Shown here piece by piece: positions 1-11,799 of a stretch of DNA of 64,000 nt. Positions within the stretch are counted from its first letter, which is position 1, and each line of letters opens with the position of its first letter. Origin of the DNA: Symsagittifera roscoffensis. Lineage: Eukaryota > Xenacoelomorpha > Acoela > Convolutidae. The notes under the pieces were generated by a model that was given only the letters and a program-made list of their open reading frames with translations, was not told the origin of the DNA and made no database searches. The DNA lies in NCBI RefSeq assembly GCF_963678635.1, contig NC_087062.1, forward strand, positions 35,240,052-35,304,051. The letters run 5' to 3'. The position numbers were made by a program, and so were the translations under genes.

Positions 1-1576
1 TCCAGATCCTTTATTCTCTCTAGATATCGGGCTTTGCTCGCCTCTCCCGGTCTCTCCGTCTTCTTGTTGTCCAACACCACCACCGAGGACACTACCGAGA
101 TCTGGGGGTGGATGACTCCTCTTCGCCTCCTTCCATGGATGTGGCTCCCAGTTGCCTGCTCCTGCTGCTCCTTGAGCTTTCTCTCGAGTGGGTCCTTCCT
201 CCCAAACGATCGGACAAGGGCCTAGCAGCGAAAAAGGGAGGTATTGGCGGTCGACCAAAGGTGAACTGGCCCGTCTCCAGCAGGTCTGAGTACAGAAAAT
301 TTTAATGCCGTTAGAAGACACCGCTCAGCCACTCCATGCCCCTGGGCTTATCGAAGTGGATGCCATCCGAAGACGCATCGTCCGGAAGGGAGTGTTCCAT
401 AATGCTTGCCACGTCGAGTAGTCTCACGGGGAGTACGCTTCTCTGTTGTATTTGCCTGATGATTTCATTGAGATTGCGCACCCGGTCGTTCATCTCCCTC
501 GCGTTTTGATCAGCCATCATGTTGTAAGGGACTGTGCAAATAGTGAGTATGGCTGGATCTAGATAGATCCTCAATTCCTCAATAATGCAACTCATCTTTT
601 CCTGCACCCTCATGCTTCCGGGCCCTCATTCATGTGTTCTAGGACCGCACGGTCCAGTTTGAAGCGACCGCCCGCTCGAGGAGCTTAGTCTACCTCCATT
701 CGCGACTCTGGTCTCGATCTCGCGACAGCCGGTTCAGTCGTAGCCTCTTTTTCTCTTTCCGATTCGCGACCGCTTGCTGCCTCCTTTGTAGCCGATCTAG
801 TTCTGACTTTATTTGATCACAATTAGCTATACTCTCTTGTAGCCTCTGTTATTGCACTCGTTCTGCCATCAGCAGATCCCGATCCAGAATCGCCTTATCT
901 CGCTCAGGTGTTGCCTGCTCGCGATCAAGCTTGGCTTGATCCCTTTTAAGAGCCGCCTGATCCCTATCCAAAATGGCCTTGTCCCGTTCCCTTTGGGCCC
1001 TTTCCAACTCTCTTTTCATGCTGCCGAGATCCGGATACGACTCCTCTGTTTGTTCCTCAATAATGCAACTCATCTTTTCCTGCAGCCTCATCACTTTCCT
1101 CTGTTCGCCTCCGGACACGTTACTGGTTCCTAGCATCAGTGTGACCGTGTACATCTTCGTCATGTACAACATGTCCATGTTCCGCTCTCTGTTTGTTGAG
1201 AGCGGAACATCGACGGTGGTTTACTTGTGGACTGAGCTCCTGCTTCTGCTAGCGGTCTGGTCGGAAGGGGAAATTCTCCCGCACCATATTCCGTGTTGCC
1301 GCTCAAGCCAGGGTTTCTCGCAATATCATGTCCTCTCAGGCCTCCATCCACATTCCAGGATAGCCATCTGGTCTGCTCCTGATTTGATACGCCGTCTGAA
1401 GCGTATACCACCATCAACACGGCTTCAGTCGCTGACTCCCTGCATTCGCATTGTGCTTCCAGTTGCAGGATGGCATTCAGCATTACCGCCAATCTTTCGT
1501 CCACTTGCGTATAATCGAGTTCCCTCAAGCGCTTGTACAGCTCATCGAGGGTTGTTCTTCTAAGCGCTGCTGGCAT
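1..1576 (-). pseudogene. Second-cistron polyprotein, copy A (N-terminal part with SGNH fragments)
   Basis: Homologous to the second cistron of copies B and C. The start codon is lost: the position matching ATG-GCA-GA(T/C) reads ATT. Segments 1576-1160 and 1178-849 correspond to the conserved N-terminal region and the charged coiled coil, with repeats of the type LDRDQAKLDR. An SGNH block-III-like segment (GTSN, where B and C have GTND) is placed inside the coiled-coil region at about 1178-1050. Segment 613-311 carries the end of the SGNH domain with the DGIHFD block V motif. The region holding the GDS nucleophile block is deleted at about 613-650. Positions 310-1 continue the Pro/Ser-rich part. 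No function can remain. Confidence 0.85.
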
Positions 1577-2103
1577 AGACTTCCAGAAATGATCCGCAAT
1601 CGTTGCTTTTTTTCAAGCAATCTGACGTGTCAACAAACTCAAGAATTACTTTCCCAAACCAACTCAAGAAATACCTTCCCAGTTAAACTCAAGAAATATC
1701 CTCCCAGTTAAACTCAAGATATACCCTATTCTAGTACTGCTAGTATAGAATCCTTCGAGATCTCTCTTGTTTTGTTCGAGTAAGTGTAGTTTGAGTGTCA
1801 ACTCAATTTGCAAATCAATCTGAAAATAGAATTTGTTTTTAGACTAAGATGCTTTTGCTCATGCCTAGCCTAAACCTTCCCCATTGAAACCTTTAAGACA
1901 TTATCCTAACAACTCCATTAAAGTTATTCAATTTAGACGTTTAAATTATGCAGATTCATTTTATGTTTTAGCGCCATTAATTCTTCAGATTTTAATTGTC
2001 AAGCCAATTACATTAAAATTCATCTACCTGACTTGTGCCCCCTTTTTACCTAACTCAAGATTCCTGTGACTCCCAACTCAAGACTTGCATGTCCATTCAA
2101 AGC
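1577..2103 (-). promoter_or_regulatory. Spacer between gag-pol and second cistron, copy A, with acceptor-like site
   Basis: Non-coding spacer. On the minus strand it carries a pyrimidine-rich tract ending in TTTTCAG (the AG is at 1821-1820). It is followed by about 240 bases without any ATG on the sense strand, up to the mutated start of the second cistron. Four to five degenerate copies of a roughly 20-bp repeat with core CTTGAGTT lie at about 1640-1720. The same arrangement occurs in copies B and C. Confidence 0.6.
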
Positions 2104-3252
2104 TCAGGCGATACCCAAGTAATACTTCTTGTGTATGTGCACCATTATCTCCGCTTCTGCAAAGACCACATGTAGGATGGCGTATAATTCCCTAATGTTC
2201 AACCTGCCCCTGTTTGGATCGTAAACCGGCATTGAGACCTCTCGTATCCCCCTTCGACCAAGAAGTCTCTCAACCTCGTTAGTGCCAACATTACGTGCTC
2301 GGGGTCTATCGTGTTCCTCTCGCTGACCCTCGTCACCAAAAAACACAGATATTTACCAGGAACTTGTGAAACTGAAGGAGGCAGCCATTCCTCCTAACCC
2401 TGGCATGGTGTGGGTAAGTTTTGGTGTGGGTAATTCCTACCTCCACTCCCCGGACAAAAGTATTTATCCACGTCCCCGTCGATGGTGCTGGGTTCAAGTT
2501 ATCCGGTGGTATTTCTAGCGGCCGGTTTGTGGCTGTCCAACCAAATTGTGGATTTCCTATCTTCACATGTTTCATTGCTGACACATCGACTTGTTATATG
2601 TTTTGCGCCACTCTTTCGTCAGTCTCAAGATTATGCATCCATTCCAGTACCCTCAGGTTTGTATTTTCCCTTCTTTCTATCTCGCTTTGTTCCAGGTCTA
2701 CTTCTCGTTCCGGTACTGAGTAGTCTTCTTGCAAGGAATGCTCGCTGTCGTTGATGATCTTCTTCATCGGCTACCAGCTCCAGGTCTACTTCTCGTTCCG
2801 GTACTGAGTAGTCTTCTTGCAAGGAATGCTCGCTGTCGTTGATGATCTTCTTCATCGGCTACCAGCTCGATCTTCTTCATCGGCTACCAGCTCATCCATT
2901 CTTCATCGGCTACCAGCTCGCCCATGTTCACCAACTCCTCGCTTATCTCATCTGGTTGTATCTTGTCAATCAAGAAATCGTCACCATACCTGTTCTATCT
3001 CATGCCTGTCCGTTTGCGATCGCCTTTCCTCGTCCCTGTGGTCATCTGCTGGTCTGTTTCTGTCCATTTTGGTATCTCGCTCTGCTCTGGCTCATTCCAA
3101 TCTTCCTCCGCGAAAGATCCTTCATCCGAATCCACCTCTATCTTCTCGTTATCATCCATGCCCACGTCCTCGTTGCCGTCATTCTTCTCTCTGGTGCCTT
3201 TCTCGTTCACCTCACATGCTGGTTCTACCAGTAGGTACTCTAGTTCTTCCAT
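2104..3252 (-). pseudogene. Pol C-terminal extension with macrodomain-like end, copy A
   Basis: Three overlapping frames (3252-2995, 2855-2631, 2584-2333) and a last one (2346-2104) match the acidic extension after integrase and the macrodomain-like module at the end of Pol in copies B and C. The end of the module, with the EVSMPVYDPNRG motif and the final HKKYYLGIA, is well preserved. The first half of the module is damaged. A tandem duplication inside the extension is listed separately. Confidence 0.75.
2691..2926. repeat. Tandem duplication inside Pol extension of copy A
   Basis: A block of about 88 bp starting with CCAGGTCTACTTCTCG is repeated directly (about 2691-2778 and 2779-2866). 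It is followed by two shorter repeats of its end (core CTTCATCGGCTACCAGCTC) at about 2870-2926. B and C carry a single copy, so this is private to copy A. Confidence 0.8.
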
Positions 3253-3255
3253 GTT

Positions 3256-4299
3256 CTATGGTACACACCAGTCTTCCGGAGATGGGACGTGAGGTTTCAG
3301 ATTTTCGTAGTGCGCCGCGCGCCCTGCGCTCAAGCGATAGAACCGGCCCTGCTGGTGTACTTCCGTTATCATAAACGGTCCTCTCCATTTCTTCAGTAAC
3401 TTCCTTGTCCCTTTTGGGGGTATGACATTGTGGAACACCCAGACCTATTGTCCCACAGCATATGGTTTCGCCTGAAGTATTTTTTCATCGTATTTTTTAC
3501 GCTGTCTCATCTGTGCTTGCGCCGTGTTCCTTCTACAGAGCTCGTTCAATTCTGGTTGTCTCCTGACCGCTTCCTTCACGTACGCCTGCAGCGACGTCTT
3601 CTTCACTTCGTATTCCGGATAGAAGAATGTCAAGGGCGTTGCTCTCTCCCTGCCAGTCAACATCATGAAAGGACTGATCGCTGTTGTTGAGTGCTGCGTG
3701 CTGTTATACGCCTCTACCACTTGTGGCAGATATTTGTCCCAATCTGTCAAGAATCTCGAACAGTATACCCTGAGCATGTTCACCAGAATTCTGTTCTGCC
3801 TCTCCACTAATCCGTTCGTTTGAGGATGACAGGTTGTTGAATGCGCTTGAGCAATATGCGATCTCCTCATCAGTTCTTTTGTCAGGTCCCCCACGAAGGC
3901 TTTCCCATAGTCCGACTGGAATTTTTTTGGACAACCATATCGTGAAATCCAGTGCGTTATCAAATGATCACAAGTCTCTTCCACTGAGGCCGTCTGACAT
4001 GGTACCGCTTCTGCCAGTTCCGTGAAGTGGTCTATAATTACCAGTATCTGATTGTATCCCGAGTCCGTCATGCAGATCTTTTGATGGTCTATCTGCACGA
4101 CCTCGTTAAATTCCGAGCTTTCCACGGACTCAAGTGGGAATTTCAATTTTATAGGGTCCTTCACTTGCAAACACGACAAACATGCGTTCATCCACCTTTC
4201 GCAAGCCTTTCTCAACCCTGGCCAATCAAACCTGTGTAAAACCCTTTGTTGTACCTTGTCTATCCCCTGATGTCCCATCTGGTCAAGCGATCTGAACAA
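3256..4299 (-). pseudogene. Integrase with GPY/F-like module, copy A
   Basis: The frame 4299-3445 (284 codons) shows the zinc-binding HHCC region (GHQG ... CLSCLQVK), the catalytic core with QIDHQ, FQSDYGKAF and GLVERQNR (the DD35E acidic residues), and the linker. A second frame, 3438-3256, has the W-RGPF module typical of Gypsy integrase C-termini and ends with PSPEDW. FQSDYGKAF replaces the FQSDNGKAF of copies B and C. A stop near 3445 and a frame change separate the parts. The enzyme would join element cDNA to host DNA, but this copy is broken. Confidence 0.85.
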
Positions 4300-4308
4300 A
4301 ACTTCCGT

Positions 4309-5343
4309 CTAGTATAGCTGCGGTAATATGATGAGATGATGCTTGTGTAATATCGTTTCCTCATCTTTCCTCCTGCAGGCTACCACACCATCAGCTGTGT
4401 GATATAGTAAGTCCCTTTTCTCCTTGTAGAACTTGCTCAAGATCTTGTAACTATCATCTTTTCTCCTTTTTAGGTCTCCTTTTCTCCTTGTACCCAGTCC
4501 GTATCGATTTGGAGAGGTTGCTCGCCATCTTGTCATTCTTCTGGGCACGTATCAGATCCGATAGTCTGTATCTCGCTTTGACATGTTCTTTCAATACCAT
4601 CATTTGACCATTCAGTTCTCCGGGACTGTGGATGTCGTCTTTTAGCTTAACGCAAATTATCCTTCTCAAGACCTCCCTATTATCATCCAGGACTAGGTTC
4701 GTCCTGACGTTTGATTTGCACGATAGGTCCCTGAGTGGTTTCCTAGACACCAGTATCTTCTCAATATCTTCTCCTCCGTACGTATCCTGTTGCTCTAGGT
4801 TGTAAGTTCCTGCGGAATAGTCTGTTTGTAGTTCCTTGTCTTGGTGCCTCATCTTCTCTTCTATTAATATCATGCAAAGACTTTCTTGTTCATCACCACT
4901 CTTCTCTGAGTCATCCTCCCATTCTTCCGACTCCCGGACAAATTTTCTTCCTCACTGTCTCCTTCTGATTTTGACCACTCCCCGGACCCTTGATCTGGTC
5001 ATGGTGTTCGGCTTCCTTCTTGAACGTCACTTTCTTCTTCCGAAGCGTAGTCTGTCTTAGTATGTCCTTTGATATCTTCTCGACCAATGTAGTCAAGTTG
5101 CCTTATTGTAGAGTCCTCCGGTTGACTTCATTGAGTCCTCCGCTTGACTTCCGATTTATCTTCATCATTGTTCCGGGCTACCGGTTTATCATCGGCTACC
5201 TTCTCGAGTAGTCTCCTCAGATCTTCTCCTATCGTCACCCTTTTTGTCTCCACTTCATCGAGGTCATAGTTTTTTGCTTTTAGTGTTTCCCTCACTATCT
5301 TCGACTTGAGCATCATTTCCCTTGACATCCTTGTTATCTTCAT
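4309..5343 (-). pseudogene. Pol linker between RNase H and integrase, copy A
   Basis: Frames 5343-5128, 5096-4911, 4873-4454 and 4548-4309 match the charged linker and the region before the integrase zinc finger in copies B and C (for example the motif LSDLIRAQKNDKMAS and the closing LIILPQLY). Several frame changes are present. No catalytic domain is recognised here. Confidence 0.7.
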
Positions 5344-5390
5344 TAGAATTTCTTTCGTCTAAAGTTCTGCTGGTAGCTCGGGATTGCCGT

Positions 5391-6570
5391 TTATTGGTTT
5401 CCCTGACTTGTCAAGCCACCTCGTGAGTGGGAGACTGTCATTCGACTCCTTGTCCATAAATGAGAAGCTATCTTTGATTTCCGGCCTGTCGGCCTCCCTT
5501 TGCTCCTGTGTCTCGTAAAATTCCGTTTTTTTATCACGCTGACGGCATTTTGATGTTTGTCTCTTGTTCTATGCTCAATAATCAAGTTGTAACCATCCAG
5601 GCGCACTATCCATCTCACGATGTAGCTCTGGTCCATTGAGTACGTTTTTAACCAACTGAGTTCTCTGTTGTCGACTCGAAGCTTGAATGACTCGCTACTC
5701 AGGTATGCCCTATAATTTTCAACAAAGGTGACTACCGCAAACATTTCCGCTTTGGGTGCTCCGTACTTCATCTCTGTATCGCTCAAGACTTTGCTCCCGT
5801 AAGCTATTGGTCTCAAGACTTTCTTTCCGTTCCCTTCCTCTTCTTGGTGGAGTATTCCAGAGATCGCTACCACCGATGCATCCGTGTCCAGCACCTACAT
5901 TCCCTTTTCCGTGGGCATCCCCAGCACAGGTGCTTCGCACAACTCCGTTTTTGTTCTTTGAAATGATTCCTATGCTGCGTTATTCCACGTGAACTTCTTA
6001 CCCTTGTGCCTCATGAGTTGTTGCATTAGATATACGTTGTCCGCATAGCCCTTGATGAACTCCTTGTAGTAGTTTGCGAAACCTAAGAAGCTCTGGTATA
6101 CTGTTTTTGGCAATTTCCAAGTCAGTACTGCCTCTACCGCATCTGGGTCTCGTCTAATACCATGTTTGTCTACCATTCTTCCCAGGTATTTGATCGAGGC
6201 CATGAGAAACTTCGATGGCTTGCACTTCAGTCCAGCTCTTTTCATACAAGCAAACACCTCGTCCAGTCATTCAATGTGGTCCTCCAGTGTGGGTGTTGCA
6301 ATCACCACGTCATCTATGTAGCCTTATTTGTTGAGCCGTCTAGTGAGCTGTAGGTTATCATACGTCTCCTTGTCCGTCCATCAATGAGAAACCACCTTTT
6401 ATCTCCGACCTATCAGCCTCCCTCTGCTCCTGCTTTTCGTTGAATTCCGGTTTCTTACTCCAGCTGTCGGCATTTTGGTGTTTGCTTCACGTTCTATGTT
6501 CAATCATCATATTGTTACCATCCAAAGGCATTATCCATCTCCCGATGTATCTTTGTCATTGTGATTTGGA
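5391..6570 (-). pseudogene. Reverse transcriptase thumb and RNase H, rearranged, copy A
   Basis: On the minus strand the order is: a copy of the RNase H tail (about 6570-6360), then a jump to the reverse transcriptase active-site motif GYIDD (about 6330-6310), thumb and connection (6257-5970), then RNase H (5940-5391, with LDTDAS and the closing HRTRDKHQN). About 1 kb of reverse transcriptase upstream of YxDD is therefore missing, and the RNase H tail is present twice. In B and C the YVDD motif and RNase H follow in the normal single order. Confidence 0.75.
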
Positions 6571-6590
6571 CAATCGAGAAATTCATTTTC

Positions 6591-7240
6591 TTATACATTT
6601 TCAGTCATTTGGTATCTAGTTTTTACGGGCAGTGCGTATCCCAGCTTCCTCCCCATCTGGATTGTGATCGGTAATTCAAGAGTATTCAACGAGACACTGA
6701 CGCAGAGGCCACTCTTCGTTATCGAGAAGGATCGTCCTAAAATAGCAGCACTTTGACTGTTTGGATTGGGTACTATACTTACTTGTTTGTTGTCACTTAG
6801 TTCATTAAAATTTTTCATCCTTAAGCTTACTATTACCACCTCATTCGCTTTCAGCCTTACCCTCCTTTTCAAGAAAGATGGAGCCTTATTTTCATTCGCC
6901 ATTATCTATTTACCGGTTTAATTACGTACTTCCTTTCCGGGTTCCGAATCCTGAACATCGCCTTGTTAAGATCAATTGTTACATCGAAATTCCTGATGAA
7001 ATCTCTGCCCAAAATGAATTGATCAGACTCATCTAGATTCTCCACCACCAGAAAGCTTATCCAGAAATTGCTTTCTCCTAGGTTTAGGGCTATTATTGGT
7101 GTCGTACTTATAACCCGAAGCGCCCCCTTGTTTTCCGCTGACAGACGTATTCTTGAGTCAATCAGGTCATATTTGTCGAATCCCATGCTTCTCCAAGTCT
7201 CAATTGGTATTACACTCAAGACGGCTCCCGTGTCCAGCAA
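6591..7240 (-). pseudogene. Aspartic protease and following region, copy A
   Basis: Frame 7240-6902 begins with LDTGAVLSVIPIETW, the retropepsin active-site motif DTGA, and contains the second signature FILGRDF. Frame 6902-6591 continues with the conserved linker of B and C. A stop or frame change separates the two near 6902. The protease would cleave the Gag-Pol precursor. Confidence 0.85.
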
Positions 7241-9739
7241 CCCACGCAGTTGTGTCTTCTTTCTGCTGATGTGTAATCAGTGTGCAGACACGTCTGCTTC
7301 CGTTCCCAGATGCATAGCATCCTCCTCCAGCATAGCACAGTGCCCAATGGATCTCACTTTTAGTTCCTCGCTACCGACATAGATTTGCCCTGCTAGATAC
7401 TCATCACATGTTATCATCGTTTTTGTGTAGATGTTGAACATGAACTCATGTGGTCCTATGCTTCCGTGTATTTGTTGTCTTTGCGAACTGATTTACTACC
7501 ACCTCTCGTGAGTAAAGCCTTTAAAGCTCTAGAAGGAGTTTGCGGGCTGTTTGCACTCAAGTAATCAGCGTACACATCTATGTGCATTATTGTCTGATCA
7601 CTCGATTCACTCAGATTCCTTGTTACTTCGTGGCCGCCCAGTGTGATTATTGACATGCTTCTTGCCCCAATTTTTGTGATGCCAAATGGTTTTCCAGTCA
7701 CCATCTTCAAAAGGTTACAATTGCCCCTGCTCATCGAGTTCTCTCCAGTCTCTGGTTCTGGTATTGTCATACAGGGCGTTTTACTTAATCTCTCTTTTTC
7801 TTTTTCCTGTTTCAGCCGTTGTTTGATTTCTTTGAACGCCAAGTCTTGCTTCAATTTGTTCATCGCCTCTGCAGCTGCTATCTCGTAGCTTATCTCTAGC
7901 GAATTTCTCTTCTCGACTCCCGTGACATCATTGTTTTGTGTCACGGCCTCTACTGTCATTGTTGATAATTCACAACTCGCTGCTTCTTTGTTGTTCAAAT
8001 CGTTTTCAGCTTGTCTGTTCCTAGTGTTTTGCACTGCGGCCAGTGCTAGTTTGTGTTTCGGGTGATTCTGATTCTTCACCGCCTTACAAAATAAGGGAGA
8101 GACCATTCTGAAATGGCCTTCTGGATTGCAGAAAAAACATCTCGCACCTATCTTGATGATCAAGCCACTGTAAAACTCTTGTTCCTCCGTTTGATTCATG
8201 TCCTCTTCTTCCGGTGCATATCCCAAGCTCTTCATGCCCTGCTTGTATGTCGTGCAATCCGCCACATGATGATCCGCTGATCCACAATTCGCGCAAGACC
8301 TACATTTGTCCATGTCGTCTCTAGGCTTGTACCATGACGACCTTTGTGGCTGGCTTCCCCCTTGCATGTTCCTGCCTTCTGAGTATGAGTATTTTTTTGG
8401 TTTCATTAACATGTACTCTCTTGATTTTTGTCTCATCTCTTCTGGGGCCGGTGCATTATCCTTCGATAGGGTATAATGTGTTGCCAGCATCGTCCTCAAG
8501 TCATCACTTCTCATCCCCTCAATGAACTCTCTCGAGATCATCTAGGAATCGATCGATTGACTCGTCTTCCCTTTGTCTTTTTTTTCAAATCTCATCATCC
8601 CTTGATGACCCTTCATCCCTGATCCGAATTGGTTCAACAGTATCACGCCCCTCTTCTTTCTTTGCTACCAAGCATTTTAGTGTGGTGCCTTCTAAATTGC
8701 TCAGTATTTCCGTGCAGGCTTGCCTTTTGTTGTTCAAGTTATCTTGTTCTAGATTTAGTCTCATTACCTCAACCCATGTATTAATGCAACCATCTGAATC
8801 GTCTTTGAATTCCTTGGGTTTTTTGAAGGTTTTCCGGGCCTCTTGCCATTGCCTCTGTCACTTGAGTCTGTGTTCCTTGATGCGAATGCTTCAAGCGTCC
8901 TGTTCATCATTTCCCAGGTATTGGCCCACGTCATGGCATCCAGTTGTACACCCGTATGTGATACTGACTCATCTGTCGTCCTTGTAGGGTTTGAGGCTCC
9001 TACCTTCATGGCGGTCCTTATCCTCCTGACGCCATGGTATTATCAATCCGTGCTAACGGTGTAGATTCCCGTTTCTTTCGTTGTGGTTTCACGAAATCAA
9101 CTCTAGATCCGGATGGCTTTTCCACCACTGATTTATTTTGTGCTATTGATTTTCTCAAGAGAGCATTCAGTTTGAACTGTATGGCACAAGAACTTTCAGC
9201 TTGATCCTTGCCCATTGTATCCATTCTTGTCTCTAGAATCCTCAACTTCTCAATCCCAGTGTCATACCGTTTCTTCTTTTCTTCCAAATCCTTCTTGATA
9301 CGTTTCTCTCGCTCTCTGTCGGTAGCCTCTAACTTGTCCGACATCTGTTGTAGCTTCTCTTCCTTCGCACTTGCCAGGACAAAGTAACTGTCTAGGACCT
9401 CATTCTTGTTGTGTCGTACTTCCCTTTTTAGCTCTTGGCGGTCTTCCTCGCTGTGTTTCAGCGTCTTGTCTCTGTGTTGATTCCGTCGTTTTCCTTTCCA
9501 CCCCGTCAGTTCTCTGATCTGGTGTCTCAAGATCGATTTCTCAAGCCGGTACAGTTGGTTCTTCCTTTGCTTTCTCCTTGGCCTTATGTTCCTTTACGCT
9601 TCTTGTATTGGCCAAGTTCACTGAAATATTCTTTCTCTTTATTTTCGGATTGGATAGTTGCTTTCCGTTGCGCCGAGGTTTGATTTTGTTTTAGTCCTGT
9701 TGCTCGTCTTTCAGTTGTCGATACCCTATTTCGCTTCAT
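7241..9739 (-). pseudogene. Gag region, copy A
   Basis: The gag start is at 9739 (ATG-AAG-CGA), matching the MRRSRVP start of B and C. Coiled-coil segment 9530-9018, the start of the gag core (8987-8764) and a 361-codon frame (8541-7456) follow. The first CCHC knuckle (CANCGSADHHVADC) is intact near 8300-8250. In the second, CFFCNPEGHFRMVS, the last cysteine is replaced by serine. Gag would form the particle and bind RNA. Several frameshifts separate the parts. Confidence 0.8.
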
Positions 9740-9898
9740 GATTTCTATATACAATTTCCTTTATTTACATTTTTAATATTTACAAGTCCCTATTTAAACC
9801 CGATTGCAATTATGTATATAAAAAAAACTTTATGTATCAAAAGCTAAAATCAGTCGAATTAGTCTAAATCAGTTTTGAATCTAAATCAATTTCAGTTC

Positions 9899-10290
9899 TT
9901 AGGACCCTTCGTTCTAGTTTTGGGATGTTTTACTCTTTTCCCAGAACCCACCTAGGACCCTTCGCTCAAGTGTTGGGACACTTCGTTACTGTCCCAGGAC
10001 CCTTCTGAACCCTCCTAGGACCCTTCGCTCAAGTGTTGAGACACTTCTTTACTGTCCCAGGACTTTCCTGAACCCTCCAAGGACCCTTCGCTCAAATGTT
10101 GGGACACTTCGTTACTGTCCCAGGACTTTTCTGAACCCTCCTAGGACCCTTCGCTCAAGTGTTGGGAAACTTCGTTACTGTCCGACGACTTTTCTGAACC
10201 CTCCTAGGACCCTTCGCTCAAGTGTTGGGATACTTAAATCACTATCCCAAGACTGAGTGTTGGGACACTTAGATCACTATCCCCAGACCG
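9899..10290. repeat. Leader satellite of copy A (about 62-bp units)
   Basis: About six direct repeats of roughly 62 bp start with AGGACCCTTCG at about 9900, 9952, 10017, 10079, 10142 and 10205. Each contains TTGGGACAC and CTGTCCCAGGA, the same words that make up the 14-bp leader satellites in copies B and C. It occupies the same place, between the LTR and gag. Confidence 0.8.
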
Positions 10291-11150
10291 TCGGCTAGAC
10301 TCTTTGCACTTCTTCCAACCTCGTAGGTCAAGTGCTTCTTCGTCTGATTTATGATTTCCCTGTACCTTGTGTCGAGTATTGGAGTTTCTGACCCACTATC
10401 CCAGTACCACCTCTAGAGCTCTGGTATTAAAAAGTCCCCAAAACCCAATCTTGTGAATCAAAATTTTAACTGCTCAACACCCTAAAATTACTTTCCCCTT
10501 ATTAATCCGTTGTAAGTCGAAATACGACTTGTTAGCAAGTGCCTTATGATTTCCAATTCGTTAAAAGCCAATTCAATTTGATCCAAAAACGTTAAAAATA
10601 ATCTGAGAAAAAAGAAAAAAAATTAATAATGTGGTGAATACGCCCAAAATTCAAAGGCGACCAATCTGGTTTTTTCGTAAAAAAATGTCTGCTACCTGAT
10701 TGTCACGCGTTTTTCCTCCCCCTTACTAACGGTCTTATGGGGTATACTCCTCTTGGGTTCCAAAAACTGTCTATTTCCGTTCACCCCACCCAATCCGACC
10801 AGGTTACTTACTTTAATTCGATCTCAAATTTGGATGTCCTCGCGTTGCAACTCTTGTTCTGATTCTACAGATGGATCGTCTCAGACATTTTAACGATACC
10901 CGTTTTTTGGATTTTAACGATACCCGTTTGACCAAACAGAGCCTCTGTGAACCTTCTTCCGTTTACCCTGTTCTGCTTTGATCACACTGCTGGCTGGTCA
11001 CCTGCCGGTTGGTCACACTTTCCCTCGGGGCTGGTCACCTGTTCCAGTCAAGTCTCCCAGTTGTCAAGCCTCCTTGTTGTCCACTTTCCTACTTCGCTGG
11101 GCACCTCTACCAGCCAAGTCTCCTAGTGTTCCGTTGCTATCAAAAGCTAA
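10291..11150 (-). other. 5' leader remnant of copy A
   Basis: Non-coding. On the minus strand it matches the B leader: the ~75-bp repeat words (CTTGACTGG, GTGACCAGCC, GTGGGAAAGTGG) at about 11130-10970 and the block before the satellite (ACCCCATAA ... ACCAGACATT) at about 10745-10680. The last ~300 bp of the LTR and the first part of the leader are lost at the junction near 11150. Confidence 0.7.
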
Positions 11151-11799
11151 TATACACGAACGCCGTTAAAAACAGGGTCGGAACCTTATGTATAGTTACT
11201 TTTTCTTAGACAGTGGACCTCTGATCCTTTTCAGATGGATCAACCTAAAAGCTCTCCCTAACTCAAAATTACAATACAAAACACACCCAAGAAAATTAAA
11301 TTTGGTACTCACACACCAAAACGACCTCTGAAATCGAGTAACTAAACTATAAAGCAACTCTAGAATTGATGGGTAATTAAGTTTAACTCGAGAAGTTTGT
11401 AATGAATTAATTTTAGCTCAAGAAAAAAGTTTCGGTTCTGGACAACTGGGAGACTTTGGTTGTCCACCTTTCCACCAAAGTTTCACTCTGGTCCACTTAA
11501 GTTTTATTCTCCTTTCACTCGCGATTTTTTTCTGTCTCCTGTCACGAACAAGACAGCTCTACTCGCGTTCGAATTATGTATCGGAAATTGCGAATAGCAA
11601 TTTCCCGCTGCTATTTTTGACTACTTTCCCGCGATTGTCGTTCGAATCTTCTGATCTTAATTTTCTGATATTTTCAGTTGTCGCGAGAAACTCGAGCATG
11701 ACATGCTCAAATCGAATTTTTGAAAATTTGCATTTCACCCCAAAATCAAGACTAGACGTTCTCTCAAGGTCAAACTTCCAAATATGACCAACTGGCACA
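11151..11799 (-). repeat. Truncated LTR of copy A
   Basis: Read on the minus strand it starts TGTGCCAGTTGGTCATAT at 11799, as the LTRs of B and C start TGTGCCAGTCGGTCATAT. It keeps the GCAATTTCC/GGAAATTGC inverted repeat (11583-11605), the donor-like GTGAGT (11312-11307) and part of the GATCCATC hairpin (about 11235). It ends abruptly after the conserved AACGGCGTTCGTGTA near 11155. Confidence 0.85.

Larger units (their letters stand above)
1..11799 (-). mobile_element. Giant Ty3/Gypsy-type LTR retrotransposon, copy A (partial, decayed)
   Basis: Read on the minus strand, this stretch gives, in order: a truncated LTR (11799-11151), a leader with repeats (11150-9740), gag (from 9739), protease, a rearranged reverse transcriptase/RNase H, integrase, a macrodomain-like end (to 2104), a spacer, and the start of the second cistron, cut at base 1. 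Gene order and protein similarity match copies B and C in this window. Frames are broken in many places. Most of the reverse transcriptase fingers/palm and the N-terminal part of the SGNH domain are missing, and several blocks are duplicated or moved. This copy is clearly the oldest or most damaged of the three. The rest of it should lie to the left of the window. Confidence 0.93.
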
